64,000 bases of DNA from Salinicola halophyticus (GTDB lineage: Bacteria; Pseudomonadota; Gammaproteobacteria; Pseudomonadales; Halomonadaceae): NCBI RefSeq assembly GCF_003206695.1, contig NZ_PZJN01000006.1, forward strand, positions 504,850 to 568,849, written 5' to 3'. Numbering within the stretch: position 1 is the stretch's first letter; every line of letters starts with the position of its first letter. Of the stretch, positions 39,234 to 46,703 are shown piece after piece. The notes under the pieces were generated by a model, which had not been told where the DNA came from, made no database searches, and worked only from the letters and a program-made list of their open reading frames with translations. A program made the translations under genes and the position numbers.

Positions 39234-39540
39234 TGGGGGGTGCGTCAGCTGATCTTGTCAGGACGTCATTTGGTGTATAGGAGGTTCATGGTCGCTATGT
39301 TTCTGCGCAGTCCGGTAGCCGTTGGGCGCTACCCACCTATTAAGCGAGCAAACGCTAATTGCATACGCTGCATCTACCGATGCTACTCCTCGAAGGCGCA
39401 CAGGAATAGTCGACGAAATGCGACACTGGCCAAAAGAAACCCGGTTATGGGAAACGTTCAGCAGGGAGCGTTTGCCATACCGGGTTGAAGCGGCCGCAGG
39501 GAAGCAACCCGAAACGTTTAACCGGTGTGCATCGCTAACG
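39234..39540 (-). ncRNA. candidate structured leader RNA (C4/CI-antisense-like)
   Basis: Upstream of the terminator lies a 16-bp near-perfect stem (39439-39456 with 39469-39485; one mismatch, one bulge). It competes with a second hairpin, GGGTTG (39482-39487) / CAACCC (39505-39510), and a longer pairing CCGGTT (39441-39446) / AACCGG (39520-39525). Such alternative stems followed by a terminator and an Icd-like gene recall the C4 and CI immunity RNAs of P1 and P4. The remaining gap to 39739 has no convincing gene; a 181-codon open frame covers it. Near 39064-39113 is an 8-bp inverted repeat (TTTGGTCT / AGACCAAA). Confidence 0.4.
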
Positions 39541-39739
39541 AAGCCCACAGTGGCGGGTGCTTCACTAGCGGCAGGTTGTTGGGGGAGGTCCTTCTCCGAG
39601 GGGTTGAGGTCATCAACCCTGCGTCCTATCGCACGGCTAATTATGATTAGTTGTGAATAGAAGTAAACAGCCCTAACGCAAGTTAAGTCGCAAAGATTTG
39701 TGCGAAAAAAGCGCTGTAAATCACTGATTGTGTGGTGAT

Positions 39740-39982
39740 CTACACGAATGCTGGAGATATGGGGGACGACGTGATTAATGACCATTCCTCCGACTGGAGG
39801 CACTCAGTGGTCAGAAGGGCGATGTTGACCATGGGGCGACGGCCGATCTTGAACAGCGGAAGGTTGCCGAGCTGAAGCTGACCCTTGATGGCGCTATATG
39901 AGAGGCCGGTTAGCTCTGAGAATCGCTCGATGGTCATGACTGGCACGGTGGCCGGGACCTGGGGCGCGTTATTCTTTTCCAT
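39740..39982 (-). CDS. Cox/excisionase-like HTH protein
   Basis: An 80-aa protein with a MerR/Cox-type winged HTH: TIERFSELTGLSYSAIKGQL is the helix-turn-helix, and PLFKIGRRPMVNIALLTTEC the wing and following helix. In P2-like phages Cox both represses the lysogeny promoter and directs excision. It is divergent from the XRE repressor 123 bp away, the classic Cox/C switch arrangement. The C-terminal 20 residues are not typical and may be degenerate. Confidence 0.72.
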   Translation of the reverse strand: MEKNNAPQVPATVPVMTIERFSELTGLSYSAIKGQLQLGNLPLFKIGRRPMVNIALLTTECLQSEEWSLITSSPISPAFV

Positions 39983-40026
39983 TGTCGTATCGGCTCGTTT
40001 TGGCTCGCTGTGGTATGTTTTGATTC

Positions 40027-40041
40027 CGTGAAATTTTCACG
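40027..40041. promoter_or_regulatory. operator-like palindrome in the cox/repressor switch
   Basis: CGTGAAATTTTCACG is a perfect 7+1+7 inverted repeat in the divergent region. GGGTATCC and GGTACCC follow nearby, and TATACT at about 40088 fits a -10 box for the repressor gene. Confidence 0.6.
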
Positions 40042-40105
40042 GGTAAACCAGCGGGTATCCTCAAAATATGGTACCCATGTAATCAGTATACTAAGAAGTT
40101 GGGTC

Positions 40106-40402
40106 ATGTCTAGTGAGTTAGCCAAAAGAATGCGAGAAATTCGCGAAGCTGAGACGTCCGGACGTCACGAGTTTTCGCAACTCATTGGTGTGGCTAAGAA
40201 AACGGTGGAGAGCATCGAACAATCAGGAAGAGCGCCGAAAGGGGAGATGCTGGAAGCCATCTGCATCCAATGGCCGAAATACTCACTTTGGCTGATGACG
40301 GGGCAAGTCAACGAAGCAGCGGGGCAGGTGAGCCCGGAGATAGAACGGACCAGAGATCGGCTCAAGCCGACAGGAACGGATACCGGGTCGCGAGGCGAGT
40401 AG
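40106..40402 (+). CDS. XRE-family repressor of the element
   Basis: A 98-aa HTH_3 protein: LAKRMREIREAETSGRHEFS, LIGVAKKTVESIEQSGRAPK and MLEAICIQWPKYSLWLMTG. The last block (W-x-K-Y-x-x-W-L-x-T-G) is common in phage/defence-associated XRE regulators. ATG 40106 was chosen because the HTH then starts near residue 5; the open frame before it covers the operator region. It points toward the AT-rich cargo gene, whose start is 107 bp away, and probably keeps the element quiet. Confidence 0.82.
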   Translation: MSSELAKRMREIREAETSGRHEFSQLIGVAKKTVESIEQSGRAPKGEMLEAICIQWPKYSLWLMTGQVNEAAGQVSPEIERTRDRLKPTGTDTGSRGE

Positions 40403-40509
40403 CCGAACGCTGGTACCAGGGAACAGGGAACGAGTGATGGGCGGGACAAGGGAAAGCTACAAATCAAACTCGATTGAAAATAAAAGCCTCATTCAGCGCA
40501 GAGGGTGAT

Positions 40510-42072
40510 ATGAAAGATCTCGGTAATTTAGGTGAATCAGTCCTACAAACAATGTGCTTTCAGGTAGGATTAACGGCCAATGTTTCTAAGGTTGATGCAA
40601 ATGGATGGGACGCATTCGTCGAATTTCCCCTTGATGTAAATGCTGAAAAAACATTTGTTCATGATTCTCAAGCTGAATGTAAAGTCCAGGTTAAGGCAAC
40701 CTCAAAAAATAAAAGAGGTTGGGACGTAAGTCTTTCCAATCTTAGGAAAATGGCGACCTACCCCGGGTTGGCTTTTTATTTATTCTTAAAAATTGATGAT
40801 GATGCCAAGGTTGAAAAAGCTTACTTGGTTCATTTGGATAGAGATTTGATATGGAAGGTGCTACAGAGAGTAGACAGGGAAAAAGTCCAAGGGAATGGGG
40901 CTAAGTTAAATAAAAAAACGATGACGATTAAGTACGGCAAAAGCGAGCAGTTGTCTGAGGTTCACGGAAAATATTTCAAGCTGGCTGTAGAGCAAATAGT
41001 CGGTGGCGATTTCTCTCGATATGTTAGAACAAAAACTGAGTATTTAGAGAAAGCAGGATACGAACAAGGAGCGTATGAGCTTAATTTTGAAACGAGCAGT
41101 CCTGAAGGCTTGATTACCTTTCATGAAATGAGCTTGGGTGTTGATAAAGAATTAGAAGTTTCCAAAGCAGAAGCATTTGAAAAAAGGTTTGGATTGAAAA
41201 GACCAGGCTCAGTGTTCGGGGGGGCTGGAGTTATAAGGCTAGATAATGTTAAGCCGAAGGCCAAAGGGACAATTTTTTTCAAGGAAGCCAGGCATGCGCC
41301 GGGTTTGAAGTTCGATATAGAGCTTTATGCTTCTCCGTTATCGGAAATGCTTCCTAACGAAAAGAAATGCTTCAGAGTTAACTCAGAATTGTTTGAGCTT
41401 TTAGTATATCCATTCACAAGCAAAATCTCTTACAAGTTTAAGCTGGATTATAGGTCAAGGCATAAGCTTAAAGATTTGAAGGGAGTGCTTGAACTAGTAA
41501 AGTTCTTTTACTCTCAGAAAGGCCAAGGATATTGTAAAGTTGTTGTTTCTGGTAATAATGACATTGATTTTACTATACACAGAGAAGGAGGAGGGTTTGA
41601 ACACGCAGATGATTTGCGCGGAGTGGAAAGCCTTGTTTCAATTGAGAGGTGCTATCATTTAGAAGAATGTCTATCCATAAGTTTGGAAGAGCTTAATGCT
41701 AGAGAGTCAAACATAAAGCACTTTGAAAATATGCTTTTCCGAGACAGTTTAGAAGTAAAGATGGAGCTGGATGAAGAGGTGAAGTGGGGAGCAGATGAGA
41801 TTACCGGTATTGCATTTTTTCAAGGCGTGATAATAAGCAATTATCTTCTGGGTGTTTGTATTGTCATGGATGCATCTGGGGAGAAGGTAATAAATGGCAG
41901 GACGGTTTATGGAAGAATGCCGGTAACAATTCTAGACAAGGTTTGTTGTGATCCCGCAGATATTGCGGAAGATGAAATCATGAAATTGCTTGAAGACAAA
42001 GTTTCAGATTTGCCGGATGATGAAAAAATAATAATTCTAGATATGCGACCTAAAAACAGTCCTGAAAATTAA
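40510..42072 (+). CDS. AT-rich cargo: probable PD-(D/E)xK (DUF4365-like) nuclease effector
   Basis: A 520-aa protein in a markedly AT-rich gene, unlike its GC-rich surroundings. Residues 5-120 have a restriction-endonuclease-like order: GNLGES (E9), DANGWDAFVEF (D34), ECKVQVKAT (Q60-x-K62), then LSNLRKMATYPGLAFYLFLK, as in DUF4365 domains. The remaining 400 residues are beta-rich and unrecognised. ATG 40510 is preceded by AGAGGG; a TTG 12 codons upstream lacks support. It is the only accessory gene of an att-bounded satellite remnant, lying between the repressor and attR, where anti-phage genes are usually carried. An anti-phage nuclease is the best inference; substrate unknown. Confidence 0.7.
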   Translation: MKDLGNLGESVLQTMCFQVGLTANVSKVDANGWDAFVEFPLDVNAEKTFVHDSQAECKVQVKATSKNKRGWDVSLSNLRKMATYPGLAFYLFLKIDDDAKVEKAYLVHLDRDLIWKVLQRVDREKVQGNGAKLNKKTMTIKYGKSEQLSEVHGKYFKLAVEQIVGGDFSRYVRTKTEYLEKAGYEQGAYELNFETSSPEGLITFHEMSLGVDKELEVSKAEAFEKRFGLKRPGSVFGGAGVIRLDNVKPKAKGTIFFKEARHAPGLKFDIELYASPLSEMLPNEKKCFRVNSELFELLVYPFTSKISYKFKLDYRSRHKLKDLKGVLELVKFFYSQKGQGYCKVVVSGNNDIDFTIHREGGGFEHADDLRGVESLVSIERCYHLEECLSISLEELNARESNIKHFENMLFRDSLEVKMELDEEVKWGADEITGIAFFQGVIISNYLLGVCIVMDASGEKVINGRTVYGRMPVTILDKVCCDPADIAEDEIMKLLEDKVSDLPDDEKIIILDMRPKNSPEN

Positions 42073-42213
42073 ATATTTTATGTGCAATTTCACAACACCT
42101 TGACCACACAGCGTCCACCACCATTGGCCATAATGGTATGCAGCCAGACAAGCGCTTTTCCTAACCGATTGAATTTAAACGTAACCGGCCAGAGCGAACC
42201 GCTATGGACACAT

Positions 42214-42259
42214 CTCATAATCCCTTTGTCGTAGGTTCAAGTCCTACTGGGCCCACCAT
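42214..42259. repeat. second att site (tRNA 3'-half copy)
   Basis: Direct repeat of 38176-38221, 44 of 46 identical, lacking the tRNA 5' half, so it is not a tRNA gene. TTGACCACAC (42100-42109) and GTCCAC repeat motifs seen at the other end. The 290-bp gap 42073-42362 holds only this boundary. Confidence 0.92.
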
Positions 42260-42362
42260 CCTCGAAGTCTCCCCATTGATAAGCAGTCCTTCGGCCAGGT
42301 AGCTGCCAGCTTGATGTTAGCCGCTCGACATGATCCCGAACCTGTCGAACGCCTAGGTGACC

Positions 42363-43079
42363 TCAACAATGAGATGAAGGTGCATACCCACCATCAATCC
42401 GCATCCAATTGCGCCTCCAAGCCTCCAAGCCCGCAACGGCAGTGCGGGCCACGTTGAGTAGTCGGGCATCGTCCATGCCTTCTCGCGCACTGGCTGAAAG
42501 CCCGGACATCGTGCTGGCCACGAAGTCGGTCACCGCGGATGCGTGCTCCGGATGGGTGCGGGCGACGAACTCGCGAATTCGATCACGGCGCTGATTTGCC
42601 ACCCGGCGTGCATGAATGACGCTGTCATCTCCGTCATTGCCTCGGGCGGCTTCGAGAACAAGGCACCCCCGCTGTACCGGATCTCGCGCATAGGTTCGTG
42701 CGGCGCTCTCCAGCAATTCTGCCAGTGCGTCGACCGGTGCCCGGCAGGGAAGCAGAATCTCGTCCAGCGCGAGGGCAGATCGCGCTTAGCGCTCGATGAC
42801 CTGCTCGAAAAGCTCGGGTTTGCTACCAAACGCCTTGTAGAAACTGGGCGGTTTCACTCCCAGTGTGTCGGTCAGTGCTGCCAATCCCACTGCCTCGTAG
42901 CTACTGGCATGAAATAGTCGCTGGCCCATATCCAGTGCGGTTTCCATATCGAAGGCCCGGGGGCGGCCTCGGGGTCTCGGCGTTAATTTGGAATTTCTTG
43001 CCAATCCCTCGTGGCCGTGACGATAGGCGGATTTTGTTATTGGCTTTTCAAGGCTACCTACTAGTCGGAGGGCAATCAC
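42363..43079 (-). pseudogene. TetR-family regulator broken by one in-frame stop
   Basis: One reading frame carries a complete TetR protein except for TAA at 42786-42788. The N-terminal part has the HTH (RLFHASSYEAVGLAALTDTL then GVKPPSFYKAFGSKPELFEQ) and ends ...VIER. The frame continues RSALALDEILLPCRAPVD and ends in the ligand domain (RDPVQRGCLVLEAARGNDGD). Family members usually have ERY at this point, so a TAC/TAT to TAA change, or a sequencing error, explains it. The start (GTG 43079 or an internal codon) is uncertain. Possible former target: the AraC/SDR genes nearby. Confidence 0.85.
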
Positions 43080-43151
43080 GCCATCTATTTCCTGATCTCG
43101 GCAATAGGGTTGTCCGTCAGCGAGCTGCGCCGCTCGGACTCCTGATCGATC

Positions 43152-44108
43152 TCAGTGCGACGAGACGTAATCCGATTTGGCGAAAGCTGGTGGTATTGCG
43201 AAATTCTCCCGCATGCGCTTCGTTTCAGCGGCCGGCGTCAATCCGAAAAGCCGTTTGAATTCCCGATTGAACTGCGAAGGGCTCGCATAACCCACGGCAT
43301 GGCAGGCGGCCTCGGCGGTCATTCCCTGACGCACCATCAGCAAGCGCGCCTGGTGCAGCCGCGTGGATTTCACGTACTGCATCGGCGAGGTGTGGGTAAT
43401 GGTCTTGAAGTGGTTGTGGAACGTGGGAACGCTCATGCCGGCTTCACCGGCGAGTTGCGCCAGATCGAGCGGCTGGGCGTAAGTCGCGTGAATACAGCGT
43501 AGCGCCTTGCCGATCTTTCCGAACTGCCCGCGCATGGCCAGCGCCGCTCGCATCGCATCGCCCTGTGCTCCGCTGAGCACGCGAAAATAGAGCTCTCGAA
43601 CCAGCGCCGGGCCAAGAATCGACGCCTCGAGCGGCTGGTTCATCGCTTCGAGAAAGCGCACCAGAGATGCCCGTAACGCCGCGTCCATGGGGCTGGACAT
43701 CAAACTCTGCGGCGCACTCGGCCGTGCTGTCCCGGCATCGCGCTCGATCTGGATCATCAGCTCGGCGGCGAGCTGGAAATCCAGGTGGATGTAGATGGCC
43801 AGCAGCGGGTGTTCCGGCGTCGCCTCGGTTTCCATCGTGAAGGGCACCGGCACCGAGACCGCCAGGTAGTGCTGCTCGTCGTACAGATACACCTGATCAC
43901 CGAAGAACCCCTGTTTTCGCCCCTGACATACGAGCACGATGCCAGGATCGTACAGAACCGGAGTACGCGATAAGGGGCGATCCGAGCGCAGGATGCGCAC
44001 GTCGGGCAGCGCGGTCAGATTGTAGCCCTCGTTCGGCGCCAGCGCCCGAAGCAACGCCACCATGTGCTGCTGTACAGCCGACGGTGGAGTAGGAATGGTC
44101 TTGTTCAT
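43152..44108 (-). CDS. AraC-family transcriptional activator
   Basis: A 318-aa regulator with an AraC_N cupin-like sensor (residues about 25-190, RTPVLYDPGIVLVCQGRKQG, YLYDEQHYLAVSVPVPF) and two C-terminal HTHs (LDLAQLAGEAGMSVPTFHNH; AEAACHAVGYASPSQFNREF). ATG 44108 gives the family start; the open frame runs far upstream without support. Divergent from an SDR gene 111 bp away, which it very likely controls, a common AraC-SDR pairing. Confidence 0.9.
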   Translation of the reverse strand: MNKTIPTPPSAVQQHMVALLRALAPNEGYNLTALPDVRILRSDRPLSRTPVLYDPGIVLVCQGRKQGFFGDQVYLYDEQHYLAVSVPVPFTMETEATPEHPLLAIYIHLDFQLAAELMIQIERDAGTARPSAPQSLMSSPMDAALRASLVRFLEAMNQPLEASILGPALVRELYFRVLSGAQGDAMRAALAMRGQFGKIGKALRCIHATYAQPLDLAQLAGEAGMSVPTFHNHFKTITHTSPMQYVKSTRLHQARLLMVRQGMTAEAACHAVGYASPSQFNREFKRLFGLTPAAETKRMRENFAIPPAFAKSDYVSSH

Positions 44109-44219
44109 CGTATCGCGTGAGATGATAAGAATAGGCAATAAAACTAGAACAATAAGCCTGAAAGGAAGGAAATCAAAGGCGTAATGTGCAGCTCTCACTG
44201 ATTCATTGGAGCTATTGCC

Positions 44220-45068
44220 ATGTCGTCCAGCAAATCGTCGTCCAACAACCTCATTCTCATCACCGGCGTCAGCAGCGGCTTCGGCCGGGCGCTGGCTCAG
44301 GAAGCGCTGGCTAGCGGTCACCGCGTCGTCGGCACGGTGCGCAACGAACAGGCCAGGCAAGCGTTCGAGCAGCTCGACCCGGCGAACGCGGTGGGCCGGG
44401 TGCTCGACGTGACCGACTTCGATGCCATCGACGGTGTCGTGGCCGACATCGAGGCGAGCGTCGGGCCGATCGACGTTCTCGTCAACAACGCCGGCTACGG
44501 CCACGAAGGGATCATGGAGGAGTCCACGCTGGCCGAGATGCGTCGCCAGTTCGAGGTGAACGTATTCGGTGCGGTTGCCGTGACGAAGGCCGTGTTGCCC
44601 TACATGCGTGCCCGCCGTTGCGGGCATATCCTCAACATCACCTCGATGGGCGGCTTCATCACCATGCCGGGCATTGCCTATTACTGCGGCAGCAAGTTTG
44701 CGCTGGAAGGGATCTCCGAGGTGCTCGGCAAGGAAGTGAAGCCGTTCAATATCCACGTCACCGCCGTGGCCCCCGGCTCGTTTCGTACCGACTGGGCCGG
44801 CCGTTCGATGTCTCGCACACCGCGCTCGATTCCCGATTACGACGCGCTGTTCGATCCGATCCGGCGTGCCCGCGAGGAGAAGAGCGGGCAGCAGCTTGGC
44901 GATCCGGCAAAGGCTGCCCGCGCCATGCTGGCCATCATCGCCAGCGAGACGCCGCCGGCGCATCTGCTGCTGGGCAGCGACGCGCTCGGACTGGTTCGCG
45001 ATAAACTGTCAGCGATGAGCGACGAGATCCAGGCATGGGAAACGCTCACGCGTTCGACCGACGGCTGA
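44220..45068 (+). CDS. short-chain dehydrogenase/reductase
   Basis: A 282-aa classical SDR. Cofactor loop TGVSSGFGRAL, NNAGYGHEG, catalytic S in NITSMGG and Y-x-x-x-K in YYCGSKFALEG. The arginine in GTVRNEQ suits NADP(H). The C-terminal part from PRSIPDYD onward is characteristic of a large group of AraC-regulated SDRs of unknown substrate. It begins with a serine-rich tail. Transcribed divergently from the AraC gene. Confidence 0.9.
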   Translation: MSSSKSSSNNLILITGVSSGFGRALAQEALASGHRVVGTVRNEQARQAFEQLDPANAVGRVLDVTDFDAIDGVVADIEASVGPIDVLVNNAGYGHEGIMEESTLAEMRRQFEVNVFGAVAVTKAVLPYMRARRCGHILNITSMGGFITMPGIAYYCGSKFALEGISEVLGKEVKPFNIHVTAVAPGSFRTDWAGRSMSRTPRSIPDYDALFDPIRRAREEKSGQQLGDPAKAARAMLAIIASETPPAHLLLGSDALGLVRDKLSAMSDEIQAWETLTRSTDG

Positions 45069-45120
45069 CGGCGAAGGGCTGAAGATAAGGGCCGAAGATG
45101 AGGGGCTGGGCTGGGCTGGG
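45063..45120. repeat. 13-14-nt tandem array starting on the SDR stop codon
   Basis: Degenerate units GGCTGACGGCGAAG, GGCTGAAGATAAG and GGCCGAAGATGAG, then GGGCTGGGCTGGGCTGGG. The SDR stop TGA (45066-45068) lies in the first unit. Confidence 0.8.
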
Positions 45121-45158
45121 ATGGGCAGAGCAGAGGCCCGGCGCATCTTCGCCTTGAG

Positions 45159-46670
45159 TCATTGCCGAGACGTTGAATGCTCTCTGAGCAAGTAGATTAC
45201 CAGGATGGAAAGAGCTGCGAGCAGGGCGGCGGCGGTCATCAACAGGATCGAATGGCTGGAGGAGAATGCGGTTTTGCCTGCCGCGATCAGTGCTGTCGCC
45301 TGCGGCTCGGCGAGGTCCCGGGCGACCACATAGCTGTCACCGATGGAGCGCGCCGCGCGCTCGGCCTGAGAGGGGGTGATGTCGGGTGCCAGCAAGATGG
45401 TGCGACTGTACACGCTGGACAGGAACACACCGAACAGCGTGATTCCCAGTCCGCTGCCGAGTTCGTATGCCGTGGCTTCCAACGAACCCGCCGCTCCGCC
45501 CTGGCTGGACGCTACCGAACTCATGATGGCGATGGACGAGGCGGTCAGACCGATGCTGAGGGCCAGGCCAAGGAGCGCCAGCATCAGGGGTACCGTCAGC
45601 CCCGGATGCCCAAAGTCGGAACGGGCCAGGCATGCCAAAGCCGCTGCGGCAATCGCCAGTGACAGGCTGGCGACCAGGCGCAGGCCGAACAGGTTGGAAA
45701 GGTAGCCGGCGACCGGGCCACCGAGAGCGGCCGCGGCCATGATCGGGATCATGAAGATGCCGGCTTGCAGCGGCGTTCTATCCAAGACGTACTGCAGCTC
45801 CTGTGCCAGCGTCAGCTCGACGCCGGCCAGTGCGCCACTCGCGACCACGGCCATGATGATGCCGGCCAGGATTGGCGGGCGCGAGAATAGCGACAGGTCG
45901 AGCAAGGGCTCCGGTGCGCGCAACTGCAAACGTACGAAGACCAGCAGCAGGCCAAGGCCGGACAGCGCCACGGAGAGTGCCAAATACAACGGCTGTGTCG
46001 CACCGAAGGCCGCCTTGATGCCGTAGACCAGCGAGAGCATGCCGGCGATCAGCAACACGGCCTGCCAGGGCGTCCATTGACCCGATGTCGTTTCCTCGGT
46101 GCGTGGCAGCAAAAGATAGACCAGCGGCATGACGGCCAGCATGATCGGCACGTTGATCAGAAAGGCCGAGCCCCACCAGAAATGCTCCAGCAGGGCACCA
46201 CCGATCAGTGGCCCCAGCGCCGCGCCGGCTGCGCCCACCGTACCCCAGAGGCCCAGCGCCATGGCGCGTTCTTTGTCATCCTCAAAGGTGCGGCGGATGA
46301 TACCCAGCACGCACGGCATGATCATCGAACCGCCCAGGGCGAGCAGTGCCCGTGTCCCGATCAGCATGGCTGGCGTCGGGGCGAAGGCGGCCAGTAGCGA
46401 AGCCGTGCCGAAGATTCCCAGACCCGTCAGCAGGACGCGGCGATTGCCGATACGGTCGGCCAGCGTTCCCATGGGCACCAGCAGGCCTGCCATCAGCAGC
46501 GGGTAGATGTCGATGACCCACAATACCTCGGTGGCGGAGGCGTCCAACGCCAGGGTCAGCGAGGGCACGGCGATATGCAGGATCGTCATGTCGATGATCA
46601 CCGGCAGGAAGGCCAGCATGACGGCGAGCAGGATCAACCAGCGGCGTGGAATAGCGGGAAACAGGAACAT
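45159..46670 (-). CDS. SmvA-like 14-helix MFS multidrug exporter
   Basis: A 503-aa DHA2-family drug:H+ antiporter. Motif D1 near the first helix (VIIDMTILHIAVPSLTLALD), motif A GTLADRIGNRRVLLTG and motif C LGPLIGGALLEHFWW are clear. The N-terminus and early loops follow the SmvA type, which exports quaternary amines and methyl viologen. It ends 91 bp from the SDR gene (convergent) and starts 33 bp downstream of the adeB-like gene on the same strand, so it may be read with the RND pump. Confidence 0.9.
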   Translation of the reverse strand: MFLFPAIPRRWLILLAVMLAFLPVIIDMTILHIAVPSLTLALDASATEVLWVIDIYPLLMAGLLVPMGTLADRIGNRRVLLTGLGIFGTASLLAAFAPTPAMLIGTRALLALGGSMIMPCVLGIIRRTFEDDKERAMALGLWGTVGAAGAALGPLIGGALLEHFWWGSAFLINVPIMLAVMPLVYLLLPRTEETTSGQWTPWQAVLLIAGMLSLVYGIKAAFGATQPLYLALSVALSGLGLLLVFVRLQLRAPEPLLDLSLFSRPPILAGIIMAVVASGALAGVELTLAQELQYVLDRTPLQAGIFMIPIMAAAALGGPVAGYLSNLFGLRLVASLSLAIAAAALACLARSDFGHPGLTVPLMLALLGLALSIGLTASSIAIMSSVASSQGGAAGSLEATAYELGSGLGITLFGVFLSSVYSRTILLAPDITPSQAERAARSIGDSYVVARDLAEPQATALIAAGKTAFSSSHSILLMTAAALLAALSILVIYLLREHSTSRQ

Positions 46671-46703
46671 CGGCTCTCGTCCGGTATCGGGATGAAGACT
46701 ATG

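Noticed and set aside
39258..39803. 181-codon minus-strand open frame in the island leader
   Set aside because: Overlaps the strong hairpins and the end of the Cox-like gene, has no domain and ends near the terminator. The region is better read as a structured leader RNA.
42214..42259. possible second tRNA gene
   Set aside because: Only the 3' half is present and no 5' half can fold with it; it is the attachment-site copy.
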